A stretch of 64,000 nt of DNA, from assembly GCF_004217175.1 (NCBI RefSeq), contig NZ_SHKI01000003.1, forward strand, positions 434,697 through 498,696. Direction: 5' to 3'. The DNA is from Leucobacter luti (GTDB taxonomy: Bacteria > Actinomycetota > Actinomycetes > Actinomycetales > Microbacteriaceae). The position numbers were made by a program, and so were the translations under genes. Numbering within the stretch: position 1 is the first letter of the stretch; the number at the start of each line of letters is the position of its first letter. Shown one piece after another: positions 16,697-24,834 of the stretch. The notes under the pieces were generated by a model. That model ran no database searches. It saw only the letters and a program-made list of their open reading frames with translations, and was not told the DNA's origin.

Positions 16697-17737
16697 CTAG
16701 GCGGCGGGCGCGGACGACGCCCGCACCACGAGCCGCGGCGGAATCAGCACCTCGCCGGCAGGCCGCGGCCGGCCGGCAAGCAGCGCCTCGGCCGCCTCGC
16801 GTCCGATCCGCCGGTTGTCGGGGTCGACACTCGTCAGCGAGATCCGCGGGATCGCGGCGAGGCTCGTGTCGTCGTACCCGGTCACCCGGCAGTCGCCCGG
16901 CACGAGCACTCCGGCCGCCTCAAGCGCCGTGATCACGCCGACCGCGGTGAGGTCGTTCACCGCGACGATTGCCTCGGGGAGCCGCTGCTCGGTGAGCATC
17001 CGCTCGACCGCGCGGCGCGCGCCAGCCTCCGTGAAGTCGGCGCGCTCAACCCAGCCGCTGCCGAGGCCGTGACGCACCAGCGCCGCCCGGAACGCGGCCT
17101 CGCGAGACGCCGACACGGTGCCGCCGTCGCCGCCGATGAACGCGATCCGCCGCAGCCCCTGCTCGGCGAGGTGCGCGACGACGAGGTCGATGCCGGCGTC
17201 GTCGTCGCTGCGCACGGTCGCGATCACATCATCCGTCGCGTCGATCGCGCTCGCAACCACCGTGGGGATGGTCGCGGTGAGCTCGGCGAGCTCGGCGAAG
17301 CCGGGCATCGTGCCGACGGTGATGAGCCCGGACGGCCGTAGATCGCGCAGCACCGCGAGATTGTCCCGGTCCAGCACGGTGGCACCGCTGCCGTCGTCGA
17401 CCTGGGCGCTCACGATCATCGTGCGCTGCCCGGCCTCGGCGAGCCGCGCCTTCGCCGCTCCAACGATCTCCGCGAAGAGCGGGTTGTGCAGGTTGGACAC
17501 AAAGATCGCCACGAGATCGCGGCGCCCGGCCGAGAGCGACTGCGCAACGAGGTTTGGGCGGTAGCCGAGCTGCGCGGCCGCGGCCTCGACGCGCCGCCGC
17601 CGCTCCTCGCTCACGTTCTCGCCGCCGTTGAACACGAGCGACACGAGCGACTTCGACACCCCGGCGACGCGCGCGACGTCCCGAATCGTTGGCGGGCGGG
17701 AGGTCGCACTCGGCGTGGCTGCAGCCTGATCCGACAT
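16697..17737 (-). CDS. LacI family transcriptional regulator (regulator A)
   Basis: 346-residue repressor. The N-terminal HTH, about residues 16-65, reads TIRDVARVAGVSKSLVSLV and ends in LGYRPN, the hinge entry. The remainder is a sugar-binding-protein-like effector domain (Peripla_BP_3). It is transcribed in the same direction as the ALDH operon it precedes, with the class A operator in between, so it is the obvious candidate for control of the sites at 6844 and 16538. Its recognition-helix core SKSLVS is identical to that of the second LacI at 19835, whose putative operator differs by one base per half-site. The effector is probably a cyclitol or derived acid. Confidence 0.9.
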   Translation of the reverse strand: MSDQAAATPSATSRPPTIRDVARVAGVSKSLVSLVFNGGENVSEERRRRVEAAAAQLGYRPNLVAQSLSAGRRDLVAIFVSNLHNPLFAEIVGAAKARLAEAGQRTMIVSAQVDDGSGATVLDRDNLAVLRDLRPSGLITVGTMPGFAELAELTATIPTVVASAIDATDDVIATVRSDDDAGIDLVVAHLAEQGLRRIAFIGGDGGTVSASREAAFRAALVRHGLGSGWVERADFTEAGARRAVERMLTEQRLPEAIVAVNDLTAVGVITALEAAGVLVPGDCRVTGYDDTSLAAIPRISLTSVDPDNRRIGREAAEALLAGRPRPAGEVLIPPRLVVRASSAPAA

Positions 17738-17779
17738 TGCTCCTCCTTACGCCCGTCTCATCTTACGGTGCGCGGGAGC

Positions 17780-18556
17780 TCAGCCGGCGAAGGCCGCCGC
17801 GAACGCGTCGAGCGCTGCCTCCGGCTCACCACTCGCCCACGCCTCCATCCCGATCACGCCCGCGTACCCGAGCTCGCGCAGTGCCGCGGCGACGGCCTCG
17901 TAGCGGATCTCCCCGGTGCCGGGCTCGCACCGCCCCGGCACGTCGGCGACCTGAATCTCACCGATCCACGGCAGCGCCTCGCGCACCAGGGCGATCAGGT
18001 TTCCCTCCCCGATTTGCGCGTGGTACAGATCGAGGTTGAGCCGCAGGTTCGGGTGGTCCACCCCGCGCACAAGCGCGAGCGTGTCGGCCGCCCGCGCGAA
18101 CGGGGTTCCCGGGTGATCCACCGCCAGGTTGAGGTTCTCGAGCACGAAGGTGCGCCCGGCCGCCGCGCCGAGCTCGGCGAGCTCCCGCAGCGTTGCCGCG
18201 GCGCGGATCCAGTCCTCACCGCCCACGGATTCGCGCGGGACCACCGGGATCCCACCCTCCCCCAAGCCGGTGCCGTGCAGGTTGAGGCGCGGCACGTCGA
18301 TGATCTCGGCGGCGCGCAGCGACTCTCGCGCCGTCGCCAGCAGCTCGGCCCGCCCGGCGTCGCTCGTGAAATCACCGCGCAGGTAGCCCGTCATCGACGA
18401 GAACTCGGCCCCGGTCGCCGCGAGCGCTGCGAGGTCCTTGGTGCTCCAGTCCCAGATCTCGACCAGGAAGCCGCGCTCGTGAATGCGGCGCACACGCTCC
18501 GCAATTGGCAGATCGGTGAACAGCATCTCCGCGCAGGCGGCGAGTCGGTACCCCAT
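17780..18556 (-). CDS. Hydroxypyruvate isomerase-like TIM barrel
   Basis: 258-residue AP-endonuclease-2-type TIM barrel. LRLNLDLYHAQIGEGNL and VADVPGRCEPGTGEI are close to the conserved blocks of hydroxypyruvate isomerase (Hyi), which interconverts hydroxypyruvate and tartronate semialdehyde; length agrees. The ATG at 18556 lies 13 bases after the iolG-like gene that ends at 18570, so the two should be one operon. If the assignment holds, it could process hydroxypyruvate formed by the HpcH/HpaI aldolase, together with the 2-hydroxyacid dehydrogenase. Another keto-acid or keto-sugar isomerase remains possible. Confidence 0.8.
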   Translation of the reverse strand: MGYRLAACAEMLFTDLPIAERVRRIHERGFLVEIWDWSTKDLAALAATGAEFSSMTGYLRGDFTSDAGRAELLATARESLRAAEIIDVPRLNLHGTGLGEGGIPVVPRESVGGEDWIRAAATLRELAELGAAAGRTFVLENLNLAVDHPGTPFARAADTLALVRGVDHPNLRLNLDLYHAQIGEGNLIALVREALPWIGEIQVADVPGRCEPGTGEIRYEAVAAALRELGYAGVIGMEAWASGEPEAALDAFAAAFAG

Positions 18557-18569
18557 GAGCGGCGCCCGC

Positions 18570-19577
18570 CTACAGCTCAACCTGGACGACGACGCCCTCG
18601 GTGGCGGAGCGCTGCGCCGCGTCGGCAAGAACCAGGGCGGCGCGGCCGTCCTCGAACGTCGGGCTGGTCGATGCTTCGCCCCGCACGAGCTTCACGAACT
18701 CGCGCAATTCGGCCGAGTACGCCTCGGCGTAGCGCTCGAGGAAGAACTCGGGGTAGGCCGGACGCGCCTCCACCGCGGCGGCCGTGGACAGGGTGACCGT
18801 GTTGGTCTGCACGTTTCCCACCTGCAGCAGGCCGTGCGTGCCGAACGCCTCGATGCGCTGGTCGTAGCCGACCGCGCTGTGCCGGGAGTTGACAATCGTG
18901 ATCACCCCGCCGGACGCCGTGGTGAGGGTCGTCACCGCGGTGTCGAAGTCGCCGTGCTCGCGGGCACCGGGGTCGAACGCGCGCGTTCCAGTCGCGCTCA
19001 CCGAGACGATGTCGGGGGCGAAAAACCGCGCCATATCGAAATCGTGGATGGTCATGTCGCGGAAGATCCCGCCCGAGACACCGATGTACGCGGCCGGCGG
19101 GGCCGCCGGGTCGCGGCTGATGATGATGAGCTGCTCGAGCGCGCCGATCTCGCCGGCGGCGACGCGCGCCTGGGCGGCGGCGTGGTTTGGGTCAAACCGG
19201 CGATTGAAGCCGAGGGCCACGGGCACGCCGCGCTCGGCGACCAGCGGGCGCAGCGCGTCCACGCGCGCGATGTCGAGGTCGATCGGCTTTTCGCAGAGCA
19301 CGGGCAGCCCGGCCCGGATCGAGGCCTCGATCAGGTCAACGTGGGTCGGGGTGGGCGAGGCGATGAGCACGGCGTCGATCTGCCCCGAGGCGATGAGCTC
19401 CTCGGGGTTCGCGGTCACGGTGCCCCCAAAGCGCTCCGCGACGCCGCGGGCGCCGTCAATGAACGGGTCGGCCACCCAGGCGAGTTCTGCCTCCGGTGCG
19501 GCGGCGATGCTGGCGGCGTGGACCTGGCCGATGCGGCCGGTTCCGATCAGTCCGAAGCGAACAGGGTTCTGCGTCAT
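18570..19577 (-). CDS. iolG: Inositol 2-dehydrogenase (second IolG)
   Basis: 335-residue NAD-dependent dehydrogenase oxidising myo-inositol (or an isomer such as scyllo- or chiro-inositol) to an inosose. GTGRIG (12-17) is the cofactor loop, EKP (96-98) gives catalytic Lys97, and RDMTIHDFD supplies Asp174 and His178, the full IolG catalytic set. GFNRRFDPNH is typical of IolG. ATG 19577 has GAGGACC upstream, and the longer frame runs through the promoter. An IolR-type site (19666-19675) lies upstream, which ties it to the canonical pathway, while the downstream hydroxypyruvate-isomerase-like gene ties it to the other branch. Confidence 0.88.
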   Translation of the reverse strand: MTQNPVRFGLIGTGRIGQVHAASIAAAPEAELAWVADPFIDGARGVAERFGGTVTANPEELIASGQIDAVLIASPTPTHVDLIEASIRAGLPVLCEKPIDLDIARVDALRPLVAERGVPVALGFNRRFDPNHAAAQARVAAGEIGALEQLIIISRDPAAPPAAYIGVSGGIFRDMTIHDFDMARFFAPDIVSVSATGTRAFDPGAREHGDFDTAVTTLTTASGGVITIVNSRHSAVGYDQRIEAFGTHGLLQVGNVQTNTVTLSTAAAVEARPAYPEFFLERYAEAYSAELREFVKLVRGEASTSPTFEDGRAALVLADAAQRSATEGVVVQVEL

Positions 19578-19665
19578 TGCGGGTCCTCGTGATCTCTGGG
19601 TCGACGGTTCGCGCCCCGACAGCGATGCGGGCGACGAACGCGACGGGCGCATCGCCTGCGATCTT

Positions 19666-19675
19666 TGTCAGGACA
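19666..19675 (-). promoter_or_regulatory. IolR-type GntR operator upstream of second iolG
   Basis: TGTCCTGACA on the minus strand. As I recall it, the IolR motif of Corynebacterium glutamicum is KGWCHTRACA, and this site fits every position. It follows a TACTTT-type -10 element closely, a repressing position for the gene starting at 19577. Related sites are at 35281 and 28844. Confidence 0.6.
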
Positions 19676-19730
19676 TTAAGCTCTAAAGTACACGAGAATC
19701 AGCCGCGCGCCGAGCCCCCGGTCGAGTTTC

Positions 19731-19742
19731 TGGACCGGTTCA
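19731..19742. promoter_or_regulatory. Degenerate class A LacI operator-like palindrome
   Basis: TGGACCGGTTCA matches the class A half-sites with one mismatch (T for C). It lies between lacI-B and the second iolG, about 150 bases from the iolG start and upstream of the apparent promoter. It may be a weak or auxiliary site, or chance. Confidence 0.3.
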
Positions 19743-19834
19743 GGGGACGGCGGGGCAGCGCGGGGAACCTCGGGCTGGGCGAGCGGGCGAGCGGGCGAAG
19801 GTCGGGGCGGGCGCCGCCCGCTCGCCCCGCGGGC

Positions 19835-20818
19835 TCAGCGCCGAGCGGTCGACCGGCGCTGTACGAGGCGGGGCGGCATGAGCGTTGCCGGCGCGGCCTG
19901 CCCGCCGCCGAGGAGGGCGAGCAGCTCGCGCCCCGCAACCTCGCCGAGCTCGCGGGGGTCCCCGCTCACCGACGTCAGCGAGACGAGTTCGTACGCCGCG
20001 AGCGGGGAGTCGTCGTAGCCGACCACCGAGAGGTCGCGCGGCACAGCAAGCCCGCACTGCGCTGCGGCCCCGATCACGCCCAGCGCCATCGGGTCATTGA
20101 CGGCGAATACCGCGCTGGGGCGGCGCGCTTCGCCGAGCAGCGCTGCCGCGGCGTGGCCGGCGGCGGCCTCGCTCGTGTGCGCGGCGTGGGCGATTCGCGG
20201 CGTCAGCCCGCGCTCGCGCATCTCCGCCGCGTACCCGGCCTCGCGCGCCGCCGCGGAGGCGCCGGGCGCGCTCACGCAGGCGATATCGGAGTGCCCCAGC
20301 TCAGCGAGGTGCGCGGTGGCGAGGCGGCCACCAGCGAGCTCATCGCTGGCGACCGTGGGGATGCCCGGCACCTCGACCGCGCGGGTGCCGAGCACCACGA
20401 CCGGGACGCCGAGCCGCGCGAGCGCCGCGGCGGACGCCTCGCCCGCGAGGATCACCCCGTCAACGCGCAGCGCGCGGAACGCCTCGAGCGGGTCGAGGTC
20501 GAGGTGCGAGTTGAGCTCGGCGTCGGCGACACTGAGGCTGTAGCGCTCGGCCGCGAGCGCGACCCGAAGCCCGGCGAGCACCGGCGCGAACCACAGGTTT
20601 TCAAACTCGTCGATCACGACGCCCACACTGCGGGTGCGCGATCCGGCGAGACCCGCTGCGAGGCGACTCGGGGTATATCCGAGCGCCTCGACCGCGCTCA
20701 GCACCGCCTCCCGCTTGTCGGGGCTCACCCGCGGCGAGTCCTGCAGCACGAGCGAGACGAGTGACTTCGAGACGCCAGCGCGCGCTGCAACGTCGTAGAT
20801 GGTCGGTCGCTTGCCCAT
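19835..20818 (-). CDS. LacI family transcriptional regulator (regulator B)
   Basis: 327-residue LacI-type regulator. HTH at about residues 4-52 (RPTIYDVAARAGVSKSLVS through LGYTPS), followed by an effector-binding periplasmic-protein fold. GGAGGAAGCG upstream selects the ATG at 20818 rather than 20851. It is divergent from the oxidoreductase/TIM-barrel pair at 20952, with operator TTGGAGCGCTCCAA at 20903 between them, so it probably represses that pair and perhaps itself. A 12-of-14 copy of the same operator precedes the MFS importer gene at 23299, suggesting a small regulon of importer plus two enzymes. Confidence 0.9.
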   Translation of the reverse strand: MGKRPTIYDVAARAGVSKSLVSLVLQDSPRVSPDKREAVLSAVEALGYTPSRLAAGLAGSRTRSVGVVIDEFENLWFAPVLAGLRVALAAERYSLSVADAELNSHLDLDPLEAFRALRVDGVILAGEASAAALARLGVPVVVLGTRAVEVPGIPTVASDELAGGRLATAHLAELGHSDIACVSAPGASAAAREAGYAAEMRERGLTPRIAHAAHTSEAAAGHAAAALLGEARRPSAVFAVNDPMALGVIGAAAQCGLAVPRDLSVVGYDDSPLAAYELVSLTSVSGDPRELGEVAGRELLALLGGGQAAPATLMPPRLVQRRSTARR

Positions 20819-20865
20819 CGCTTCCTCCGCTCGGTCTCGTGCCGCGCTCACGCGCTGCCGCCATA

Positions 20866-20916
20866 TTGACAGATCAATGTTTCGTCATTAACTTTACCCG
20901 TATTGGAGCGCTCCAA
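20866..20916 (+). promoter_or_regulatory. Promoter with LacI-type operator (class B)
   Basis: TTGACA (20866-20871), 17 bases, TAACTT (20889-20894) on the plus strand, followed after 8 bases by the 14-base perfect palindrome TTGGAGCGCTCCAA (20903-20916). It differs from the class A operator by one base per half-site (G for C). It should drive the gene starting at 20952 under regulator B, whose gene is divergent. Confidence 0.75.
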
Positions 20917-20951
20917 CACCGGCGCGCTTCACCCATCGCAAAGGAGCTCCC

Positions 20952-22154
20952 GTGTCATCTTCGCTCGGCGTTGCCGTCATCGGCGCAGGAATGGCTGGCA
21001 AGGCGCACGCCGCCGCCTACCGCGCGGCCACCACGCTGTACCGCCCCGTTCTGCCCGAGATCCGCCTCGTCTCAATCGCCGACGCGTACGAGCCGCTCGC
21101 CCGGGAGACCGCGGCTCGCTACGGGTTCTCGCGCTTCGACACCGACTGGCGCGCGGTCGCCGCAGACCCCGAGATCGACATCGTCAGCGTCGTCGTCGCG
21201 AACTCGCTGCACCGCGAGATCGTCGAGGGCCTCCTCGCTGCGGGCAAGCACGTGCTGTGCGAGAAGCCCCTCAGCGACTCGCTCGAGGACGCGCGCGCGA
21301 TGGCCACAGCGGCGGGCGCCGCGGCCGAGCGCGGCCTCATCGCCCGGGTCGGCTTCAGCTACCTCCGCGCCCCGGGTATCGAGTTCATCCGCACGCTCAT
21401 CGACGACGGCCGCCTCGGCGAGCTGCTCCACTTCTCGGGGCGCTACTGGACCGACTACGGCTGCCGGCCGGACGCGCCGATCAGTTGGCGCTACCAGGGC
21501 CCCGCGGGCTCCGGCGCGCTGGGCGACGTTGGCAGCCACCTGAGCTACCTCGCCGAGTACCTGTGCGGCCCGGTCGCCGAGGTGTCGGGCGGGCGCTTCC
21601 ACACCTCGATCACCGAGCGGCCCAAGCCGCTCGGGCAGGTCGTGGGCCACACCCGCGGCAACGTCAGCGAGGAGCGCGCACCCGTCACAAACGACGACTA
21701 CGCCACGTTCAACGCGAGCTTTGCCCGCTGCGTCGGCACCCTCCAGGTGTCGCGCGTCGCGGCCGGGCACCCGAACGACCTCACGCTCGAGGTGTTCGGC
21801 TCACGCGGCGCAGCCCGGTGGTCGCAGACGAACCCGGGCCAGGTGCAGGTCATGCTCCACGACGAGCAGGGCGATGTGGCGGGGTACCGCACGGTCGCGC
21901 TCGGCCCGGCACACCCGCACTACGTCGGCGGCTGGGCAATGGACGCCCCCGGCGTGGGGATCGGCCAGAACGACCTGTTCGTGCACCAGGCGCGCGCGTT
22001 CATCGAGGAGGTCGCCGGGATCCCCACCGCGGAGTCGCTGCCGCGCTGCCGCAGCTTCGCCGACGGCGTGCACAACATCGAGTTCCTCGCCGCCGTCGCC
22101 GAGTCCGCCGCCCTGGGCGGCGCCACCGTCCCCGTCACCGCACAGGAGCACTGA
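20952..22154 (+). CDS. Gfo/Idh/MocA oxidoreductase paired with TIM barrel
   Basis: 400-residue oxidoreductase. VIGAGMAGKAHAAAYRAA at the N-terminus is the dinucleotide-binding turn and CEKP lies near residue 97. Like the protein at 5552 it has long inserts in the C-terminal domain (for example around the SITERPKPLGQVVGHTRG stretch), unlike the shorter IolG proteins. The GTG at 20952 is preceded by AAAGGAG at 8 bases. The next gene begins 3 bases after its stop, so the oxidoreductase and a metal TIM barrel are made together. Such pairs are known from cyclitol, keto-sugar and glycoside oxidation-elimination pathways; which applies here cannot be decided. Confidence 0.87.
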   Translation: MSSSLGVAVIGAGMAGKAHAAAYRAATTLYRPVLPEIRLVSIADAYEPLARETAARYGFSRFDTDWRAVAADPEIDIVSVVVANSLHREIVEGLLAAGKHVLCEKPLSDSLEDARAMATAAGAAAERGLIARVGFSYLRAPGIEFIRTLIDDGRLGELLHFSGRYWTDYGCRPDAPISWRYQGPAGSGALGDVGSHLSYLAEYLCGPVAEVSGGRFHTSITERPKPLGQVVGHTRGNVSEERAPVTNDDYATFNASFARCVGTLQVSRVAAGHPNDLTLEVFGSRGAARWSQTNPGQVQVMLHDEQGDVAGYRTVALGPAHPHYVGGWAMDAPGVGIGQNDLFVHQARAFIEEVAGIPTAESLPRCRSFADGVHNIEFLAAVAESAALGGATVPVTAQEH

Positions 22155-22157
22155 ACC

Positions 22158-23165
22158 ATGAAACTTGGTGTCTACAACGCGATCCTGCACGACCGCACAC
22201 TCCCCGAAGCAATCGAGGTCGTCGCTCAGCTCGGCCTCACGGGCATCGAGCTGAACACGGGGGGCTTCCTCCCCGCCACGCACCTCCCAACGCTCGACGA
22301 GGTGCTCACCTCGGACACCGCGCGCGACGACTTCCTCGGCCAATTCGAGGGGACCGGGGTGCAGATCGCCGGGCTCAACTGCAACGGGAATCCGCTCCAC
22401 CCGAAGCCGGCGATCGGCGACGCGCACGCCGCCGACGTGCGGCGCTCGATCCGTCTCGCGGAGCGCCTGGGGCAGGACCGGGTGGTCACCATGTCCGGGC
22501 TCCCGGGCGGGGAGCCCGGCGCGACCGTGGTCAACTGGGTGGTCAACGCCTGGAACTCCGCGGCGCTCGACGTGCTCGACTACCAGTGGGACGTCGCGGC
22601 GCGGTTCTGGCGCGAGACCGATCGCTTCGCCGCAGAGCACGGCGTAAAGGTGGCACTCGAGCTGCACCCGCAGAACCTCGTGTTCAACTCCGCCGACGTG
22701 CACCAGCTGATCGAGCGCACCGGGGCCACCCACGTCGGCGTCGAGCTCGACGCGTCCCACCTGTTCTGGCAGCAGATGGACCCCGTCGCGGTTGTGCGCC
22801 ACCTCGGCGACCTCGTGTTGCACGCCGCGGCGAAGGACGTGCGCATCAATCCCGAGTGGGCGCGCCTGAACGGGGTGCTCGACAACTCGTTCCGCCGCCT
22901 CGACCCCGCCGAACCCCGCACCAACCTCGGCGGCGACGAGTGGGCGAACGAGTGGCCCAAGAACTCTGCCTGGGACTTCGTCGCCCTCGGCCGCGGGCAC
23001 GACACCGCGTTCTGGACGGAGTTTCTCAGCGCCCTGCGCGACGTCGACCCGAACATGTGGGTGAACATCGAGCACGAGGACGTGTCGCTCGGCAGGATCG
23101 AGGGGCTCGAAGTCGCCGCAGACGTGCTCACGCGGGCGAACGCCGCGCTGACGAGCCCCGCGTAG
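22158..23165 (+). CDS. Sugar phosphate isomerase/epimerase family TIM barrel
   Basis: 335-residue AP-endonuclease-2-type TIM barrel, longer than Hyi or IolE. LGLTGIELNTGGFLP in the first strand, VALELHPQNLVFN with a Glu and His, HVGVELDASHLFW with Asp and His, and a late WVNIEHED supply the candidate metal ligands. It is probably an isomerase, epimerase or lyase acting on the keto product of the dehydrogenase encoded 3 bases upstream. AGGAG precedes the ATG. A large inverted repeat follows (23181-23276), separating it from the convergent MFS gene. Confidence 0.83.
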   Translation: MKLGVYNAILHDRTLPEAIEVVAQLGLTGIELNTGGFLPATHLPTLDEVLTSDTARDDFLGQFEGTGVQIAGLNCNGNPLHPKPAIGDAHAADVRRSIRLAERLGQDRVVTMSGLPGGEPGATVVNWVVNAWNSAALDVLDYQWDVAARFWRETDRFAAEHGVKVALELHPQNLVFNSADVHQLIERTGATHVGVELDASHLFWQQMDPVAVVRHLGDLVLHAAAKDVRINPEWARLNGVLDNSFRRLDPAEPRTNLGGDEWANEWPKNSAWDFVALGRGHDTAFWTEFLSALRDVDPNMWVNIEHEDVSLGRIEGLEVAADVLTRANAALTSPA

Positions 23166-23180
23166 GCGCGCACGCGCCTC

Positions 23181-23276
23181 GCTCGCGCAGGAGATCCGAA
23201 CTCGCGCAGGAGATCCGAACTCAGGCGGAGAGATTCTCTCGAATCCACCCGCCTGAGTTCGGATCTCCTGCGCGAG
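23181..23276. repeat. 28-bp perfect inverted repeat with a duplicated arm
   Basis: The arms 23201-23228 and 23249-23276 are perfect reverse complements over 28 bases, with a 20-base spacer. The outer 20 bases of the left arm (CTCGCGCAGGAGATCCGAA and neighbour) are present a second time directly in front, at 23181-23200. It lies between two convergent genes, so it can act as a terminator in both directions, but the stem is far longer than needed and lacks a U-tract. It looks like a member of a dispersed intergenic repeat family (REP/BIME-like); copy number cannot be judged here. Confidence 0.8.
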
Positions 23277-23298
23277 CTGCGCTCCGCCGGACCGCGGG

Positions 23299-24732
23299 CT
23301 ATCGCGTGTAAATCGCCCCGGTGGTCACGTCCTCCTCGAGCGCCTCGAGCGTGCGCCCGCGCGTCTCGGGGACGAAGCGCCACACGAAGAACAGCGCGAG
23401 CGCCCCGACGGCTGCGAACAGGAAGAACGTCCCCGTGATCCCCACTGCGTCGACGAGCGACAGGAAGTAGAGGGAAAGGAAGCCGTTCGTGACCCAGAGC
23501 ATAAACACCGAGACCCCCATGCCGAAGCCGCGCATGTGCAGCGGGAAGATCTCGGAGAGGTAGACCCAGACGGCGACGTTGAGGAAGGTCTGCATCGATC
23601 CCACGAACACCACAACGAGCAGCAGGATCACCCACGGCCGCGCGGGCGAGCCGACGGGGAGCAGCGTTGACGCGAGCCCGATGAGCAGGTGGCTCAGCGT
23701 GGTGAGCGTGAAGCCGATGATGAACGTCTTGCGGCGGTCCACCCGGTCCATCATCGACAGGGCGATGAGCGCTCCGATGACGGCGATGACGCCGGGGGCG
23801 ACGTTTGCGATGAGCGCGGCGCTCTCGTCGAAGCCCGACTCGATGAGCACGGTCTGTCCGAAGTACATGATCGAGTTGATGCCGGTGAGCTGCTGGGCGA
23901 TGCCCACGCCGATGCCGATGAGCAGGATGCGCACGAGGTTCTTGTTGGTGAGCACCGCCCGCCAGCCGAGCACGCGCTGGTGCTGCTCGCTGTCGGTGTT
24001 CGTCGCGAGCTCGGCGAGCTCGGCGTCCGCGCGCTCCTCGCTGCGGATCGTCGCGAGCACCCGCCGCGCCTCCGCGGTGCGCCCGCGCTGCACAAGCCAG
24101 CGGGGGGACTCCGGCATTCGCAGCATGCCGAAGAAGAGCGCGATCGCCGGCAACGCCGAGATCGCGAACATGATGCGCCACACCCCGTCGAGGTGGCCGA
24201 GCGTGTTTCCGATGATGGCGTTGACGATGAAGGCTGCGAGCTGTCCCACAACGATCATGAGCTCGTTGCGGCCGGCGATCGAGCCGCGGATCTCGTACGG
24301 CGCGAGCTCCGCGAGGAAGACCGGAACGACCGTGGAGGCGCCGCCGACCGCGAGCCCAAGGAGCACGCGACCGCAGACGAGCAGCGCGAGGCCCGGTGCC
24401 GCGACCACGGCTGCCGTGCCGACGAAGAACAGGCTCGCGAGCAGGATGATCGTCTTGCGCCGCCCCCAGCCGTCGGAGAGCCGGCCGCCCACCATCGCCC
24501 CGAACGCGGCGGCGAACACGAGGGAGCTGGTGACCACGCCCTCGGTGAGCGGAGTGAGCCCGAGCTCCGCGGCCATGGGCCGCAGCGCGCCGTTGATGAC
24601 ACCGGTGTCGTAGCCGAAGAGCAGCCCGCCGAACGTCGCGATGAGCGCGACGAGCCCCAGACGTCTCCGGTGCGGCCCGTCAGTCAGCGGCGGTAGCGCC
24701 GCGCGTCCGGCTTGGGCGGTGCCTGTCGGCAT
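23299..24732 (-). CDS. MFS sugar porter, IolT-like inositol/sugar:H+ symporter
   Basis: 477-residue 12-helix transporter of the sugar porter family. It shows GGLLFGYDTGVINGAL in helix 1, the GGRLSDGWGRRK loop 2-3 motif, PESPRWL at the end of helix 6, QQLTGINSIMYFG in helix 7 and PETRGRTLEALEE at the C-terminus. These match inositol porters IolT and XylE/AraE-type proteins. GAGGGAG places the start at 24732 rather than the ATG at 24753. Its promoter carries a class B LacI operator plus an IolR-like site. A myo-inositol or related cyclitol substrate is likely from context. Confidence 0.88.
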   Translation of the reverse strand: MPTGTAQAGRAALPPLTDGPHRRRLGLVALIATFGGLLFGYDTGVINGALRPMAAELGLTPLTEGVVTSSLVFAAAFGAMVGGRLSDGWGRRKTIILLASLFFVGTAAVVAAPGLALLVCGRVLLGLAVGGASTVVPVFLAELAPYEIRGSIAGRNELMIVVGQLAAFIVNAIIGNTLGHLDGVWRIMFAISALPAIALFFGMLRMPESPRWLVQRGRTAEARRVLATIRSEERADAELAELATNTDSEQHQRVLGWRAVLTNKNLVRILLIGIGVGIAQQLTGINSIMYFGQTVLIESGFDESAALIANVAPGVIAVIGALIALSMMDRVDRRKTFIIGFTLTTLSHLLIGLASTLLPVGSPARPWVILLLVVVFVGSMQTFLNVAVWVYLSEIFPLHMRGFGMGVSVFMLWVTNGFLSLYFLSLVDAVGITGTFFLFAAVGALALFFVWRFVPETRGRTLEALEEDVTTGAIYTR

Positions 24733-24764
24733 GTGGACTCCCTCGTCACGCAAGCCCCGCGTCT

Positions 24765-24808
24765 ACGGAGCGCTCCAACGAGTCTACTATGTCGTGACAT
24801 TTGTACAA
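24765..24808 (-). promoter_or_regulatory. MFS promoter with class B LacI operator and IolR-like site
   Basis: On the minus strand TTGTAC (24803-24808), 16 bases, TAGACT (24781-24786), then TTGGAGCGCTCCGT (24765-24778), matching the class B operator at 12 of 14 positions. TGTCGTGACA (24790-24799) lies in the spacer and matches the IolR motif, as I recall it, with one mismatch. The importer may therefore answer to two regulators, LacI-B and the GntR protein. Confidence 0.6.
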
Positions 24809-24834
24809 ATCGAGTGATCCGCTAGGGTGACCCC

